A stretch of 64,000 bases of DNA from Hyphomicrobium sp. (GCA_002928515.1 PERI01000003.1:248001-312000); one strand, 5' to 3'; positions 35,887-46,182 are shown, counted from the first letter of the stretch. Notes: a model not told the origin generated them from the letters alone. Numbers and translations: made by a program.

Positions 35887-36711
35887 ATGACTTCACGTGA
35901 TGCGCTCGTGCCGGGGCAACCCCCGACAGCGGGCGACAGTTCTATGGCACATGATGGACATGCCCGCGCCAACCAGCTTGACGCGAAATTGGCACGTTTG
36001 CATTCGCTTGAAGATCGCATCCGCGCGATCCGCGCCGCCATCTCGGGTCGCATCGCTTTTTCGAGCAGCCTCGGCATCGAAGATCAAGCTGTCACGCACG
36101 CGATTGCCGAAACCAAAGCGGATATTGACCTTTTCACCCTCGACACCGGACGGCATTTTCCAGAAACGCTGGATACGTTGTTTGAAACGGAAGGTCGTTA
36201 CGGATTCAAAGTGCGCGTCGTGTTTCCTGATGCGCGTGATGTTGAAGACTTGGTTGCCAGTGACGGTATCTATGGGTTCAGATATTCGGTGGACGCGCGT
36301 AAAGCTTGCTGCGACGTGCGCAAGGTTCGCCCGCTGAATAAAGCATTGGCTGGCGCGAGCGCCTGGATTACAGGATTGCGCCGCGAACAGTCTGTCGGCC
36401 GCGCCGATGTGCCGTTCGCGTCTTATGATCCGCATTTGAATTTGATCAAGGTCAACCCAATCGCCGATTGGTCGTTGGCGTTTCTCGAAGACTATATTTC
36501 TACCCACAAAGTGCCGATCAACGCGCTGCATGCGAAAGGCTTTCCGTCTATCGGATGCCAGCCGTGCACGCGTGCTGTTCTACCCGGCGAGGATATTCGC
36601 GCGGGGAGATGGTGGTGGGAAAACGAAAACGGCAAAGAATGTGGGCTGCATACTCACGATCAGTCTGAAGCAGATGCGCCCCTAGTCACGACAACAGGAC
36701 ACGCGGCATGA
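35887..36711 (+). CDS. cysH: Adenylyl-sulfate (APS) reductase
   Basis: A 274-residue thioredoxin-dependent enzyme reducing APS to sulfite and AMP in the cytoplasm. It has the 4Fe-4S cysteines CC (141-142) and CxxC (224, 227), which mark APS rather than PAPS reductase, and the catalytic Cys252 in ECGLH. Nucleotide binding is by SSSLGIEDQ and [10 protein letters not shown]. An AGGAG site precedes the ATG. It is first in an operon with cysD and cysN; the next gene overlaps its stop. Confidence 0.95.
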   Translation: MTSRDALVPGQPPTAGDSSMAHDGHARANQLDAKLARLHSLEDRIRAIRAAISGRIAFSSSLGIEDQAVTHAIAETKADIDLFTLDTGRHFPETLDTLFETEGRYGFKVRVVFPDARDVEDLVASDGIYGFRYSVDARKACCDVRKVRPLNKALAGASAWITGLRREQSVGRADVPFASYDPHLNLIKVNPIADWSLAFLEDYISTHKVPINALHAKGFPSIGCQPCTRAVLPGEDIRAGRWWWENENGKECGLHTHDQSEADAPLVTTTGHAA

Positions 36712-37613
36712 ACGCAACGCCATCGCATCTCGATCTTCTCGAAGCTGAGAGCATACATATTTTTCGTGAAGCGGCCGCGCAGTTTCGCAAGCCGGTGCTG
36801 ATGTATTCCATCGGCAAAGATTCGACTGTGCTGCTGCACCTGGCGCGTAAAGCGTTCTGGCCGCAGAAGCCACCGTTCCCGATCCTTCACGTCGATACGA
36901 CATGGAAATTTCGTGAGATGATTGCGTTTCGCGATCGCACGGCTCGAGATTTTGGTCTCGACCTGATCGTGCATATCAATCATGAGGGCTTGGCGCGCGG
37001 CATCAACCCCATCGATTACGCGCCATCGGTTCACACCGATGTTTTGAAAACCCAAGCCTTGAAGCAGGCGCTCGACAAATACGGCTTCGATGCTGCGTTT
37101 GGTGGCGCGCGACGCGATGAAGAAGCGAGCCGTGCAAAAGAGCGCGTGTTTTCATTCCGTGCGGCAGGTCATCGCTGGGATCCACGCAAGCAGCGCCCCG
37201 AGATGTGGCGGCTATTGAATGGTCGTCTTGGCACAGGCGAAAGCGTGCGCGTGTTTCCGCTGTCGAACTGGACCGAAAAAGATGTCTGGCGTTATATCTT
37301 GCGAGAGAAGCTGGAAGTCGTCCCGCTTTATTTTGCTGCCGAACGCCCAACGATCCTGCGCAATGGCCAACTCTTGATGGTCGATGACGAGCGATTGAAG
37401 CCGCTCCCTGGTGAAGAAATTCAAATGCGGAAGATTCGTTTCCGCACTTTGGGCGATTATCCGCTGACGGGTGCTGTGAGATCGAACGCCGAGACGATCG
37501 AAGAAGTCGTTGCCGAGACGCTCAATGCGCAGACATCCGAACGTGAAGGCCGTCTTATCGATCACGATCAGGCAGGTGCCATGGAAAAGAAAAAGCAGGA
37601 AGGCTACTTCTAA
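36708..37613 (+). CDS. cysD: Sulfate adenylyltransferase subunit 2
   Basis: A 301-residue PP-loop subunit that makes APS from ATP and sulfate. The PP-loop motif [17 protein letters not shown] is at about residues 35-51. Also seen are the DTTWKFREM and [18 protein letters not shown] family stretches and the C-terminal [10 protein letters not shown]. It starts 4 bases before the end of cysH and its stop overlaps the cysN start (TAATG). Confidence 0.96.
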   Translation: MNATPSHLDLLEAESIHIFREAAAQFRKPVLMYSIGKDSTVLLHLARKAFWPQKPPFPILHVDTTWKFREMIAFRDRTARDFGLDLIVHINHEGLARGINPIDYAPSVHTDVLKTQALKQALDKYGFDAAFGGARRDEEASRAKERVFSFRAAGHRWDPRKQRPEMWRLLNGRLGTGESVRVFPLSNWTEKDVWRYILREKLEVVPLYFAAERPTILRNGQLLMVDDERLKPLPGEEIQMRKIRFRTLGDYPLTGAVRSNAETIEEVVAETLNAQTSEREGRLIDHDQAGAMEKKKQEGYF

Positions 37614-39160
37614 TGACGGTCCAGGCACTGAGAAAATCCGAGACCGCAGATAGTGCTGCCGCTCAAGCTGCGCCCGCACCAAGTGCGGTGCCCGGTCTCA
37701 AGCGTGACTTGAATGGCATTGTGCACTTGTTGACCTGCGGATCTGTCGATGACGGCAAATCCACGCTGATCGGCCGCGTGCTTTGGGATGCTTCCGACCT
37801 GTACGAAGACCAGCGAGAAAACGTGCGCAAGTCAGGCCGCAAGGCGGCCGGCACCGACAAGCCGGACTACTCGATGTTGCTCGACGGACTCGTTGCTGAG
37901 CGCGAGCAAGGCATCACGATCGACATCGCTTGGAAATATTTCGACACCGAAAGCCGTCGCTTCGTCATCATCGATAGCCCCGGCCATGAGCAATATACAC
38001 GCAATATGGCATCCGGCGCGTCCCACGCCGACGTTGCCATTTTGCTGGTGGACGCGCGCGCTGGCGTCAAAAAACAAACCAAACGTCACGCAGCGATCCT
38101 CGATCTCGTCGGCGTCAAACGTGTTGTGCTGGCCGTCAATAAAATGGACCTCGTCGGCTGGTCGGAAGATGCGTTTCGCAAAATCGAAGCTGACTTCCGT
38201 ACGCTGTGCTGGAAATTCAATTTCTGGGATGCGACCGCGATCCCGCTCTCTGCTGTGTTCGGCGACAATGTTGCGACGCGCTCTGAGAACATGGCTTGGT
38301 TCACAGGCCCGACATTGATTGAACATTTGGAAAAAGTGCCCAGCCGCGGCACGGCCGCCAGCGGGGCCTTTCGCATGCCTGTGCAAACCGTTTTGCGCGA
38401 CGGGCTCGATTTCCGTGGCCTTGCTGGAACGGTCAGCTCGGGTTCCGTCAAGGTCGGCGACGCGGTCACGGATGCTCTGAGTGGACGCACCGCCAACGTA
38501 CTGCGGATTGCGACGATGGACGGAGATTTGCCATCAGCTACTGCGGGGCAGGCTATCTCTTTGCAACTCGATGTGGATATCGACGTATCGCGCGGTGCTG
38601 TGCTTTCGACACCAGAAATGCGCCCGATCGCTGCCCAGACTGTGGAAGCTCGTTTCGTTTGGTTGTCGGAAACCGAATTCAACCCATCGACAGGATATTT
38701 GTTGCGCACCGTCACCGATCTCGTCCCTATTTCTAACATCGAGATTAAAGCGCTTCTCGATCTGGAAACGATGTCGTCACACCCCGCAAAAAATTGCGGC
38801 GTCAACGATATCGCCATCACTAAGATTGCGCTTGGTCGTGCGGCGGCTATCGATGTGTTCGCAGACACGCCAGAGACTGGCACGCTGCTGCTTGTCGATG
38901 CCGTGACGGGAGCGTCCGTTGCCGGTGGAATTGCGACGGCGGTCGATGCGAAAAGCGAAGAACCTGGCGAGGGTCATTTCGTATTGACGCGCGCCATGTT
39001 GGCGAACGGCTTGTGTCGCGATTTATCGTTGAGTGCTGTGGATCGCGAAGAATTTATGCGCCGCGCCAATGAAGCAGCAATATTGCTGCGTGCTGCCGGT
39101 GTTTCGGTTGCCATCGAGCCGCCACCGATGGTCGACGACGGAATGGACCCTGGCCTTTAA
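37613..39160 (+). CDS. cysN: Sulfate adenylyltransferase subunit 1 (GTPase)
   Basis: A 515-residue EF-Tu-like GTPase that energises APS formation by CysD. Motifs: GSVDDGKSTLIGR (P-loop), EREQGITIDIAW (switch I), DSPGHEQYTRNM (G3) and AVNKMDLVGW (G4). The C-terminal half has two beta-barrel domains. There is no fused APS kinase (CysC), which fits the APS-reductase route. Coupled to cysD. Confidence 0.96.
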   Translation: MTVQALRKSETADSAAAQAAPAPSAVPGLKRDLNGIVHLLTCGSVDDGKSTLIGRVLWDASDLYEDQRENVRKSGRKAAGTDKPDYSMLLDGLVAEREQGITIDIAWKYFDTESRRFVIIDSPGHEQYTRNMASGASHADVAILLVDARAGVKKQTKRHAAILDLVGVKRVVLAVNKMDLVGWSEDAFRKIEADFRTLCWKFNFWDATAIPLSAVFGDNVATRSENMAWFTGPTLIEHLEKVPSRGTAASGAFRMPVQTVLRDGLDFRGLAGTVSSGSVKVGDAVTDALSGRTANVLRIATMDGDLPSATAGQAISLQLDVDIDVSRGAVLSTPEMRPIAAQTVEARFVWLSETEFNPSTGYLLRTVTDLVPISNIEIKALLDLETMSSHPAKNCGVNDIAITKIALGRAAAIDVFADTPETGTLLLVDAVTGASVAGGIATAVDAKSEEPGEGHFVLTRAMLANGLCRDLSLSAVDREEFMRRANEAAILLRAAGVSVAIEPPPMVDDGMDPGL

Positions 39161-39208
39161 GCCTTCACAAAAATATGGCCTTCGCTTTGGCCGGGAGAGC
39201 GCGCGTTC

Positions 39209-39952
39209 ATGTGGGAAGATATTCTTCTTTATATTGCCGTTGGATTTGCGGCACAGATGATCGATGGCGCTATCGGCATGGCCTATGGCATCACATCCAC
39301 CTCCGTCATGCTCAGTCTTGGTGTCCCGCCAGCGACCGCGAGCGCTTGCGTGCACGCTGCTGAAACTTTTACGACGGCTGCTTCCGGCGCATCGCATTGG
39401 AAATTTGGCAACGTCGATTTCAAATTGGTGCGTCGCTTGGCTATCCCTGGTGCCATCGGCGGGGCTATCGGTGCCTACGTGTTGTCAAACGTCAACGGCG
39501 ATATGATCAAGCCATTTGTGGCCGGATATTTGTTGCTGATGGGCCTTTATATTCTTTGGAAAGCTTTGCGGAAAATTCCGGTGAATCAGGAACCGCCAAC
39601 GCGCGTTGCGCCCTTGGGCTTTATTGGAGGTTTTATGGACTCCATTGGCGGTGGCGGTTGGGGCCCCATCGTCACGACATCGCTCATCGGTCAGGGCACA
39701 GTTCCACGCTATGCCATTGGCTCGGTGAGTTTGTCAGAATTTTTTGTCACTCTGACGATTTCGGCGACCTTCATGATGACAATCGGTCTCGATCTGTGGC
39801 CGATCATTGCTGGATTAATTATTGGCGGCGTCATTGCGGCACCGTTTGCAGCATTGACCACCAAACATCTTCCAGACAAGGTACTCATGACACTGGTTGG
39901 CTGCGTCATTATTCTTCTCAGCCTTAGAACCATCATCAATACGCTAGGCTGA
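39209..39952 (+). CDS. TauE/SafE family permease
   Basis: A 247-residue membrane protein with about eight helices. The family's two repeats are seen (GAIGMAYGITSTSVMLSLG; GGFMDSIGGGGWGPIVTTSL). Members are linked to sulfite, sulfoacetate or taurine export and sometimes to anion uptake. It lies 48 bases after cysN in the same direction, so it is probably part of the sulfate operon. The direction of transport and the substrate are inferred only. Confidence 0.88.
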   Translation: MWEDILLYIAVGFAAQMIDGAIGMAYGITSTSVMLSLGVPPATASACVHAAETFTTAASGASHWKFGNVDFKLVRRLAIPGAIGGAIGAYVLSNVNGDMIKPFVAGYLLLMGLYILWKALRKIPVNQEPPTRVAPLGFIGGFMDSIGGGGWGPIVTTSLIGQGTVPRYAIGSVSLSEFFVTLTISATFMMTIGLDLWPIIAGLIIGGVIAAPFAALTTKHLPDKVLMTLVGCVIILLSLRTIINTLG

Positions 39953-39970
39953 GAAGAGAACCTTCCCGTC

Positions 39971-40771
39971 ATGATCGAACTGCCGCTCAGCGAGCTTTGG
40001 CCATTGATTGTGTCTGGCGGTTTTGTCGTCGGATTTTTAGTTGGCATGACCGGTGTCGGCGCTGGTTCGTTAATGACCCCGTTTCTCATTACACACGTCG
40101 GCGTTGCCCCACCGCTGGCCGTGGGCACCGACTTGCTCTTTGCATCCCTGACCAAAGCGTCGGCGGCCGCTCCGCATCACACTTTCGGCAACGTCAACTG
40201 GGGTTTAGTTGGCTGGCTCGCGGCAGGAAGCGTGCCTGGCGCATTCGCGATGCTTGGCGTGTTGCATTTCTTTAATCCTGATACGGACGCTCTTTCGCGC
40301 ATCATCAAACATGCGCTGGTTGTTGCCTTGGTCCTCAGTTCCTTGGCGATATTGATTTATCCCATCGTTACGCGAAACCGAAAGCAAACTGCGGGTCCAA
40401 CCGAAGTTCCGGTTCGACGGATGCCGACACTTATCTTGGGTTTTGTATTGGGCTCGATCGTCACGCTCACATCGGTCGGCGCTGGCGCTATCGGCGTTGT
40501 GGTGCTGTCGCTGCTCTATCCAACTTTGATGACGCGACGATTGATCGGAACAGACATTGTTCACGCGGTTCCGCTCACCATGGTGTCTGGCCTCGCTCAC
40601 ATGGGCATGGGTAATACGGACTTCAAGTTGCTGGCGATATTGCTCGCAGGCTCACTGCCCGGTATCGCCATCGGATCGCGGCTGACCGGACGGTTGCCCG
40701 ACAGTTTCTTGCGCACAGCGCTCGCCATTATTTTGATGTTTGCGGCTTATCAACTGCTGCATAAAATCTAG
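39971..40771 (+). CDS. TauE/SafE family permease, second copy
   Basis: A 266-residue membrane protein of the same family as the preceding gene but clearly different in sequence (GMTGVGAGSLMTPFLITHVG; LTSVGAGAIGVVVLSLLYPT). It starts 18 bases after the first permease. The two could form a hetero-oligomer or handle sulfate and sulfite separately (inference). It ends 37 bases from the convergent cysI. Confidence 0.88.
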   Translation: MIELPLSELWPLIVSGGFVVGFLVGMTGVGAGSLMTPFLITHVGVAPPLAVGTDLLFASLTKASAAAPHHTFGNVNWGLVGWLAAGSVPGAFAMLGVLHFFNPDTDALSRIIKHALVVALVLSSLAILIYPIVTRNRKQTAGPTEVPVRRMPTLILGFVLGSIVTLTSVGAGAIGVVVLSLLYPTLMTRRLIGTDIVHAVPLTMVSGLAHMGMGNTDFKLLAILLAGSLPGIAIGSRLTGRLPDSFLRTALAIILMFAAYQLLHKI

Positions 40772-40808
40772 CTTGCGATTTTTGAGATCACGCAGCCAGA
40801 TTGAACAT

Positions 40809-42521
40809 CTAGGCGAGTTTGATATCTGCGTGAAACTGATTGCCCGCATTCGTCGGCTTCACGTAGCCGGCTCGGATTGTATAGTCGCCGAAATGCTCGC
40901 CTGCTTTGCGCTCTTTGGCATATTTGATGAGCAGCGGCTCAAGTAGCGCGATGATGCGCTCCTCGCCGACGTCCTGCGCATAGAGCTTCGACAATCGCGA
41001 ACCATCGAAGGCCGCGCCCAGATAGAGGTTGTACAAGCCTGGGTTGCGACCAACCAAGCCGATTTCAGCAAGATAGGGTCGCGCGCAGCCGTTCGGGCAC
41101 CCAGTCATGCGCATGACGATGTCATCATCGCGCAAGCCTGCTTTGTCGAGGCTGTCTTCCAGCTTCGTAATGAGGCTAGGCAGATAGCGTTCGCTTTCGG
41201 CGAGCGCTAAGCCGCACGTCGGTAGTGCAACGCAGGCCATCGCGTTGGCGCGCAGACGCGACGATACCTCTGTCGCGACGCCGTGCGATTTGAGAATAGT
41301 CTCGATCTTGGCTTTTGATTTTGCCGACGCATTGACCATCATGACATTCTGATTGGCCGACGCTACGAAATCGCAGATATTTGCGTCTGCAATTTCGCGT
41401 AGGGCACTACGCAGTTTGTAGCCAGGAACATCTTTGATGCGTCCGTTCTCAACAAACAGCGTGAGGTGCCATGCTTTGTCATCCCCCTGCACCCAACCGA
41501 GCGTATCGCCGGTGCCTGTGAACACAAATGGTTTTGCTTTGGCAAATTTGATCCCGGCACGCTTTTCGACTTCGGCTCGGAAAGTATCGAGACCACGATC
41601 TTCAATGGTGTATTTCAGTCGTGCGCGTGCGCGCACTTCTCGGTTGCCCCAGTCGCGTTGCACGGTAACGACTGCTTCGCCGACCTTGATCGCCTGATCA
41701 GCCGTGCAGAAGCCAAGAATATCGGCTGTGCGGGGGAAGGTATTAAGATCGCCGTGCGTCATACCCATGCCGCCGCCGACTGTTACGTTCCAGCCGATCA
41801 CATCGCCTTTTTCGACAATGGCGATGTAGCCCAAATCATGCGCGAAAATATCGACGTCGTTGCTTGGCGGGACTGCTATGACTGTTTTGAATTTGCGTGG
41901 CAGATATTGCACGCCGTAGAGCGGCTCTTCGTCCTTACCCGCAGCGCGCGATTTATCTTCGACCTTTTCGCCGTCGAGCCAGATTTCGTGATAAGCGCGG
42001 GTTTTCGGCAGCAGATGTTCGCTGATCGCTTTGCCGAGTTCGTAGGCTTTCTTGTGCGCCTTTGAGAGATTGGGATTGCCAGCGCTCATGACGTTGCGGT
42101 TGACGTCACCGCAAGCAGCCAACGTGTCGAGCGCTGCGGCGTTGATCGCCTGCATCGTGCGCTTCATGTTCGACTTGATGACGCCGTGATACTGGAATGT
42201 CTCTCGGGTCGTTAAGCGCAACGTTCCATTGGCATAGGTGGTTGCGATGTTGTCGAGCGCCACCCACTGCTTTGCGTTCAGGTACCCGCCAGGAATACGC
42301 AAGCGCAGCATGAAGGAGAACGCCTTCTCCATCTTCTTCTTGGCGCGCTCGCCGCGCACGTCACGATCATCCTGGATGTAGGATCCGTGAAATTTGATCA
42401 GTTGATGGTCGTCTTCAGCGATGTCGCCGGTGACGACGTTGGCCAGCCCTTCCGCAAGCGTGCCACGTAGTTGTCGGCTGTGCTCTTTGATAATCTCGTT
42501 CTTGGCGCGTTTGTCGGTCAT
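40809..42521 (-). CDS. cysI: Sulfite reductase hemoprotein beta subunit
   Basis: A 570-residue siroheme/4Fe-4S enzyme that reduces sulfite to sulfide with six electrons. The cluster and heme ligands are in CVALPTCGLALAESER and TGCPNGCARPYLAEIG. The substrate-binding stretch TYANGTLRLTTRETFQYHG is present. Length fits CysI of the NADPH-dependent complex. It lies 34 bases after cysJ and is co-transcribed with it. Confidence 0.96.
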   Translation of the reverse strand: MTDKRAKNEIIKEHSRQLRGTLAEGLANVVTGDIAEDDHQLIKFHGSYIQDDRDVRGERAKKKMEKAFSFMLRLRIPGGYLNAKQWVALDNIATTYANGTLRLTTRETFQYHGVIKSNMKRTMQAINAAALDTLAACGDVNRNVMSAGNPNLSKAHKKAYELGKAISEHLLPKTRAYHEIWLDGEKVEDKSRAAGKDEEPLYGVQYLPRKFKTVIAVPPSNDVDIFAHDLGYIAIVEKGDVIGWNVTVGGGMGMTHGDLNTFPRTADILGFCTADQAIKVGEAVVTVQRDWGNREVRARARLKYTIEDRGLDTFRAEVEKRAGIKFAKAKPFVFTGTGDTLGWVQGDDKAWHLTLFVENGRIKDVPGYKLRSALREIADANICDFVASANQNVMMVNASAKSKAKIETILKSHGVATEVSSRLRANAMACVALPTCGLALAESERYLPSLITKLEDSLDKAGLRDDDIVMRMTGCPNGCARPYLAEIGLVGRNPGLYNLYLGAAFDGSRLSKLYAQDVGEERIIALLEPLLIKYAKERKAGEHFGDYTIRAGYVKPTNAGNQFHADIKLA

Positions 42522-42555
42522 CGTCGCTACTTTCTGATCGGCAGAAGTCTTGGAA

Positions 42556-44334
42556 TCAATATACGTCGCGCTGGTAGCGACCAGATTTGGTCAGCTCTTT
42601 GAGCTTTGCGCGTCCAGCATCTTCATCGCCCTTCAACGGCTCAGCGAGGATCTTGACGAGTGTCGCATCGACATCCTTCGCCATGCCTTTTTCATCACCG
42701 CAGACATAAAGATGTGCGCCGTCGGCAACCCAGCTTTGAATTTCTTTGCGGCGCTCCCAAAGGCGCGTTTGAACGTAAATCTTCTCTGGCTGATCGCGGG
42801 AGAATGCCACATCGATGTTGGTGAGCGTACCGGATGCCAGGTGATCCTGCCATTCGAGCTGATAGAGGAAATCGTTGGTGTAATTGCGCTCGCCAAAGAA
42901 CAGCCAGCTTTTACCCGTGGCTCCGGTCTCGGCGCGTTCTTCGATAAACCCACGATAGGGTGCCACGCCAGTGCCGGCACCGATCATAATGATCGGCGTG
43001 TTGCCGTCTGTCGGCAGACGGAAGTGGCGGTTCGGCTTAACGTAGATACGCGCTGTCTGACCTGGCTTGCGGCGATCAGCAAGGTAGGTAGAGGCGACGC
43101 CTTTGCGCTGCTTGCCGTGCGAGGACCAGCGCACGCCGCCAACCAGCAGATGCGCCTCACCCGGATGCGCTTTCTGGCTCGATGCGACCGAATACAGCCG
43201 TCCGGGCAACGGGCGCAACAAGCTCAGCAATTGGTCGGATGAAAATTTCTCTGTGTAGGTTTCGAACACATCGACCAGCTGACGGTCGGCTGCAAACTTC
43301 GCGTAAGCATCGCCATCGAGCAATTTTTTGACGTCGGTGCGGCCGGTGACTTTGGCGTAATTTTCGACAAATGCGCGCGACAGCGTCGTGACGTCATAAC
43401 CCTTTTGAATCTTCAACAGCAGCGCGGCATCTGAACCCAGACCTGCGGCTTTCAAAAGCTGATCGACGAGTTCAGGATCATTCTCCGGCAGCACGCCGAT
43501 GGCATCACCGGGTTGATAGACAAAGCCAGGCTCATCGGAGGCAAATTCGACATGCCACGTTTCGCGTGTCGAACCAGTCCCGTTGAGATTGATCAGCGCA
43601 GAAATTTCAGCCTCAAGCGGATTTTCTGCCGTGAATTCCGGTTCGTAATCTTCGTCTTGAACCGCGGCGCCAGAGAAATCGACATGCACGACGGTGCCGC
43701 TTGTTGCGGTATCGGTCGGTGCCAATTTGCCGAGCGCAGTTTCTGTCCATGCAGCCGCCTGCTTGGCGAAATCAAGATCGAGGTCTTGTCGGTCGGCAGC
43801 GCGAATTCCACCCAATTCTTCTAGGCGGGCGTCGATCCTTTTGCCCACTTCGCAGAATTGCGCATAAGCGGTATCGCCGAGCGCAAGCACTGCAAAGCGA
43901 ACGCCATCGAGGCGCGGGGCCGCATCGCTCATCAGCGCTTGATAAAAGTCGGCAGCGCGGGCGGGTGGATCGCCCTCGCCCCACGTCGCAGCATAAACAA
44001 CGACGTTCTTCGATTTTGCCAGCAGCGCCATATCGGCGTCGGCCATGTCGAAAACCTTGGCGTCGAGGCCGTGCTTCTGTGCCACCTTCTTAGCTTTCAA
44101 AGCCAAGCTTTCGCAGTTACCGCTTTCGCTCGCATAAAGTACCGTTAACGGGACGCGTGGCTTGGCAGCAGCTACAGGCTGCGCAGCACCGCCTTGGGCG
44201 GCTTCAAAGCCTGCAAAAAATCCTGCCAGCCATGATCGCTGCTGCGGAGTTGTGCGCGCCACGACGCGGTTCAGCAGATCAATTTCTTCCGGTGAGAACG
44301 GAGCGTTCTTGGGAAGCAATGGGGTTACCGTCAC
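42556..44334 (-). CDS. cysJ: Sulfite reductase (NADPH) flavoprotein alpha subunit
   Basis: A 592-residue diflavin reductase. The N-terminal flavodoxin domain (about 65-200, VLYASESGNCESLALKAK; ATWGEGDPPA) binds FMN. The C-terminal part has the FAD motif RLYSVASS and the NADPH motif IGAGTGVAPYRGFIEER, and ends in RYQRDVY. It passes electrons from NADPH to CysI. First gene of the minus-strand cysJI operon. Confidence 0.96.
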   Translation of the reverse strand: MTVTPLLPKNAPFSPEEIDLLNRVVARTTPQQRSWLAGFFAGFEAAQGGAAQPVAAAKPRVPLTVLYASESGNCESLALKAKKVAQKHGLDAKVFDMADADMALLAKSKNVVVYAATWGEGDPPARAADFYQALMSDAAPRLDGVRFAVLALGDTAYAQFCEVGKRIDARLEELGGIRAADRQDLDLDFAKQAAAWTETALGKLAPTDTATSGTVVHVDFSGAAVQDEDYEPEFTAENPLEAEISALINLNGTGSTRETWHVEFASDEPGFVYQPGDAIGVLPENDPELVDQLLKAAGLGSDAALLLKIQKGYDVTTLSRAFVENYAKVTGRTDVKKLLDGDAYAKFAADRQLVDVFETYTEKFSSDQLLSLLRPLPGRLYSVASSQKAHPGEAHLLVGGVRWSSHGKQRKGVASTYLADRRKPGQTARIYVKPNRHFRLPTDGNTPIIMIGAGTGVAPYRGFIEERAETGATGKSWLFFGERNYTNDFLYQLEWQDHLASGTLTNIDVAFSRDQPEKIYVQTRLWERRKEIQSWVADGAHLYVCGDEKGMAKDVDATLVKILAEPLKGDEDAGRAKLKELTKSGRYQRDVY

Positions 44335-44987
44335 ACCGTGTCTCCTGGTCGTCGCCCGTTCATAGATGTAGGCGAAGCATTTGTGCGCTTCCTAGCATTG
44401 TACGCAATTTTCTTTGATAGACTTTTCGCCTCTTACTCGATGCTTCGTCGAGGCGTTCTATCGACCCATAGGTTGAAGCGCTCGAAGCTCACAGTCGCCA
44501 AACTGACGAAATCATGAGCTCCACGCCTCCAACGCGTGCGGGAATATAATTCTATATATCACCAATTAATAGTTGGTCTATTGGATAATTATTCCAATAT
44601 ACTGGCCATTTTGAAAATTTAATACCGTTCCTTCCCCTTGCAAGCCCTGATTTTGACTGATGGACCTTTGGGCATACGGTTTTGGGCGCGTGCTTGGACG
44701 CAAAAGCACAAAAATATTGTCATGGGTGGCCTCAATCTTACCACCGCTATTTCCTTCACCGACATGCCTCAAACTCACACGCCAACGTGAAAGCACTTGA
44801 TTTGCGTGCACAAGGTAACCCGTGCTGTAACAATCTCAACGCGGTGCAGTATTGACTTTCTATACTCTATCCGCAGATTACCGGCGCACTTTGAAAGTGC
44901 ATCACGAATGACTGCACCAGACGGGACGGCCCTCGGCGGGGTTGTATTGGGTGGCAAGCAGCATCATCAACCTCGGAGGAGACGATT
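44335..44987. other. Intergenic upstream of pqqA and cysJ, with two AT-rich palindromes
   Basis: About 650 bases. Two adjacent near-palindromes lie at 44561-44577 (ACCAA...TTGGT) and 44580-44598 (ATTGG...CCAAT). No gene is supported; an open frame at 44797-44991 ends just inside pqqA and is not protein-like. The pqq promoter should be here. Confidence 0.45.
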
Positions 44988-45077
44988 ATGAAGATTTGGT
45001 CCAAGCCAGAAGTTCGCGAGCAGGAAGTTGGCCTCGAAGTCACGAGTTACCTGCCAGCCGAAATCGACATCATCTAA
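44988..45077 (+). CDS. pqqA: PQQ precursor peptide PqqA
   Basis: A 29-residue precursor, MKIWSKPEVREQEVGLEVTS followed by YLPAEIDII. Glu17 and Tyr21 (ExxxY) are the residues joined by PqqE and become the PQQ carbon skeleton. CGGAGGAGA lies just before the ATG, a strong site fitting high peptide output. It heads the pqqABCDE cluster, 172 bases ahead of pqqB. Confidence 0.97.
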   Translation: MKIWSKPEVREQEVGLEVTSYLPAEIDII

Positions 45078-45120
45078 ATTTGGTGTTTTCGGTCTCACGA
45101 CCTTCGTGAGCATCCGGCGC

Positions 45121-45146
45121 GGCGGTCGATGACTTCATCGGCCGCC
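45121..45146 (+). promoter_or_regulatory. Hairpin between pqqA and pqqB
   Basis: A 12-bp stem (45121-45132 with 45135-45146, one G-T pair) without a T run. It may slow transcription or protect the pqqA end so that pqqA is made in excess over pqqB-E, as reported for pqq operons elsewhere. Confidence 0.5.
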
Positions 45147-45249
45147 GTCGTCATTTGTGGGCGCGCAGGACGCGACCATAATCATTCATATGGCGCATCA
45201 TTTGCTCGGCAGCTTGTCGGGCATTTAACGCGTTGTCAGGCGCATACTC

Positions 45250-46182
45250 ATGATTATCAAGATACTTGGCTCTGCTGCCGGTGGCGGTTTTCCGCAATGG
45301 AACTGCAACGGCACGCATTCGGCGAATGTCCGTTTCGGTAAACGCGGATATCGCGCAAGGTTGCAATCGTCGCTCGCTGTTTCCGATGACGGTGCGAGCT
45401 GGGTTTTGTTGAACGCGTCGCCAGATCTGCGTCAGCAGATCAATGAGACGCCTGAACTGCACCCGGCCGCAAATGGGGCTTTGCGCAATTCCCCGATCAA
45501 AGCCGTAGTCGTGACCAATGCCGACGTCGATCACATCACTGGCCTCATCAGCTTACGCGAAGGTCAGCCGTTTACGATTTACGGTTCGGACCGTGTGCTG
45601 GCGACGCTAAACGCGAATTCGATTTTCAACGTATGTTCGCCTGACAAGGTCCCGCGCAAGCCGCTCGTGCTCGACACGCCCATCTCACTTGAGGGTGCTG
45701 ACGTCGATACGGGCCTGACGATTGAAGCCTTCGCGGTTCCAGGCAAGATTGCGTTGTTCTTGGAAAAGGGCGGCTCTGATGCCAACTATGGTAGCCGCGA
45801 TGGCGACACCATCGGCGTAAAAATCACATCGAAATCATCCGGCAAGTCGTTCTTCTACATTCCGGGCTGCGCGGAAGTGGACCCGCCGCTGGCAGACCGC
45901 ATTCGCGATGCCGCGTTGCTGTTCCTCGACGGCACGTTGTTTACCGACGATGAAATGGTGACCCAAGGCTTGTCGCAAAAAACCGGCCAACGCATGGGCC
46001 ATATTTCCATGTCGGGCCCTGAGGGATCGATGGAAGCCCTTAAACCGTTAAACGTTAAACGGCGTATTTACGTCCATATCAACAATTCCAATCCTGTGTT
46101 GGATGAAATGTCGGAAGCCCGTAAGCTGGTCGAAGCGTCGGGTTGGGAAGTCGGTTTCGACGGAATGGAGATCCGCCTATGA
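45250..46182 (+). CDS. pqqB: PQQ biosynthesis protein PqqB
   Basis: A 310-residue metallo-beta-lactamase-fold protein thought to hydroxylate the crosslinked Glu-Tyr intermediate. Features: KILGSAAGGGFPQWNCNG at the start, TNADVDHITGLISLREGQ (metal-site region), and the C-terminal HINNSNPVLDEMS. Its stop overlaps the pqqC start (ATGA). Confidence 0.96.
   Translation: MIIKILGSAAGGGFPQWNCNGTHSANVRFGKRGYRARLQSSLAVSDDGASWVLLNASPDLRQQINETPELHPAANGALRNSPIKAVVVTNADVDHITGLISLREGQPFTIYGSDRVLATLNANSIFNVCSPDKVPRKPLVLDTPISLEGADVDTGLTIEAFAVPGKIALFLEKGGSDANYGSRDGDTIGVKITSKSSGKSFFYIPGCAEVDPPLADRIRDAALLFLDGTLFTDDEMVTQGLSQKTGQRMGHISMSGPEGSMEALKPLNVKRRIYVHINNSNPVLDEMSEARKLVEASGWEVGFDGMEIRL

Noticed and set aside
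39397-39927. 176-codon frame inside the first TauE/SafE gene
   Set aside because: It is an alternative frame of a clear membrane protein with no independent support.
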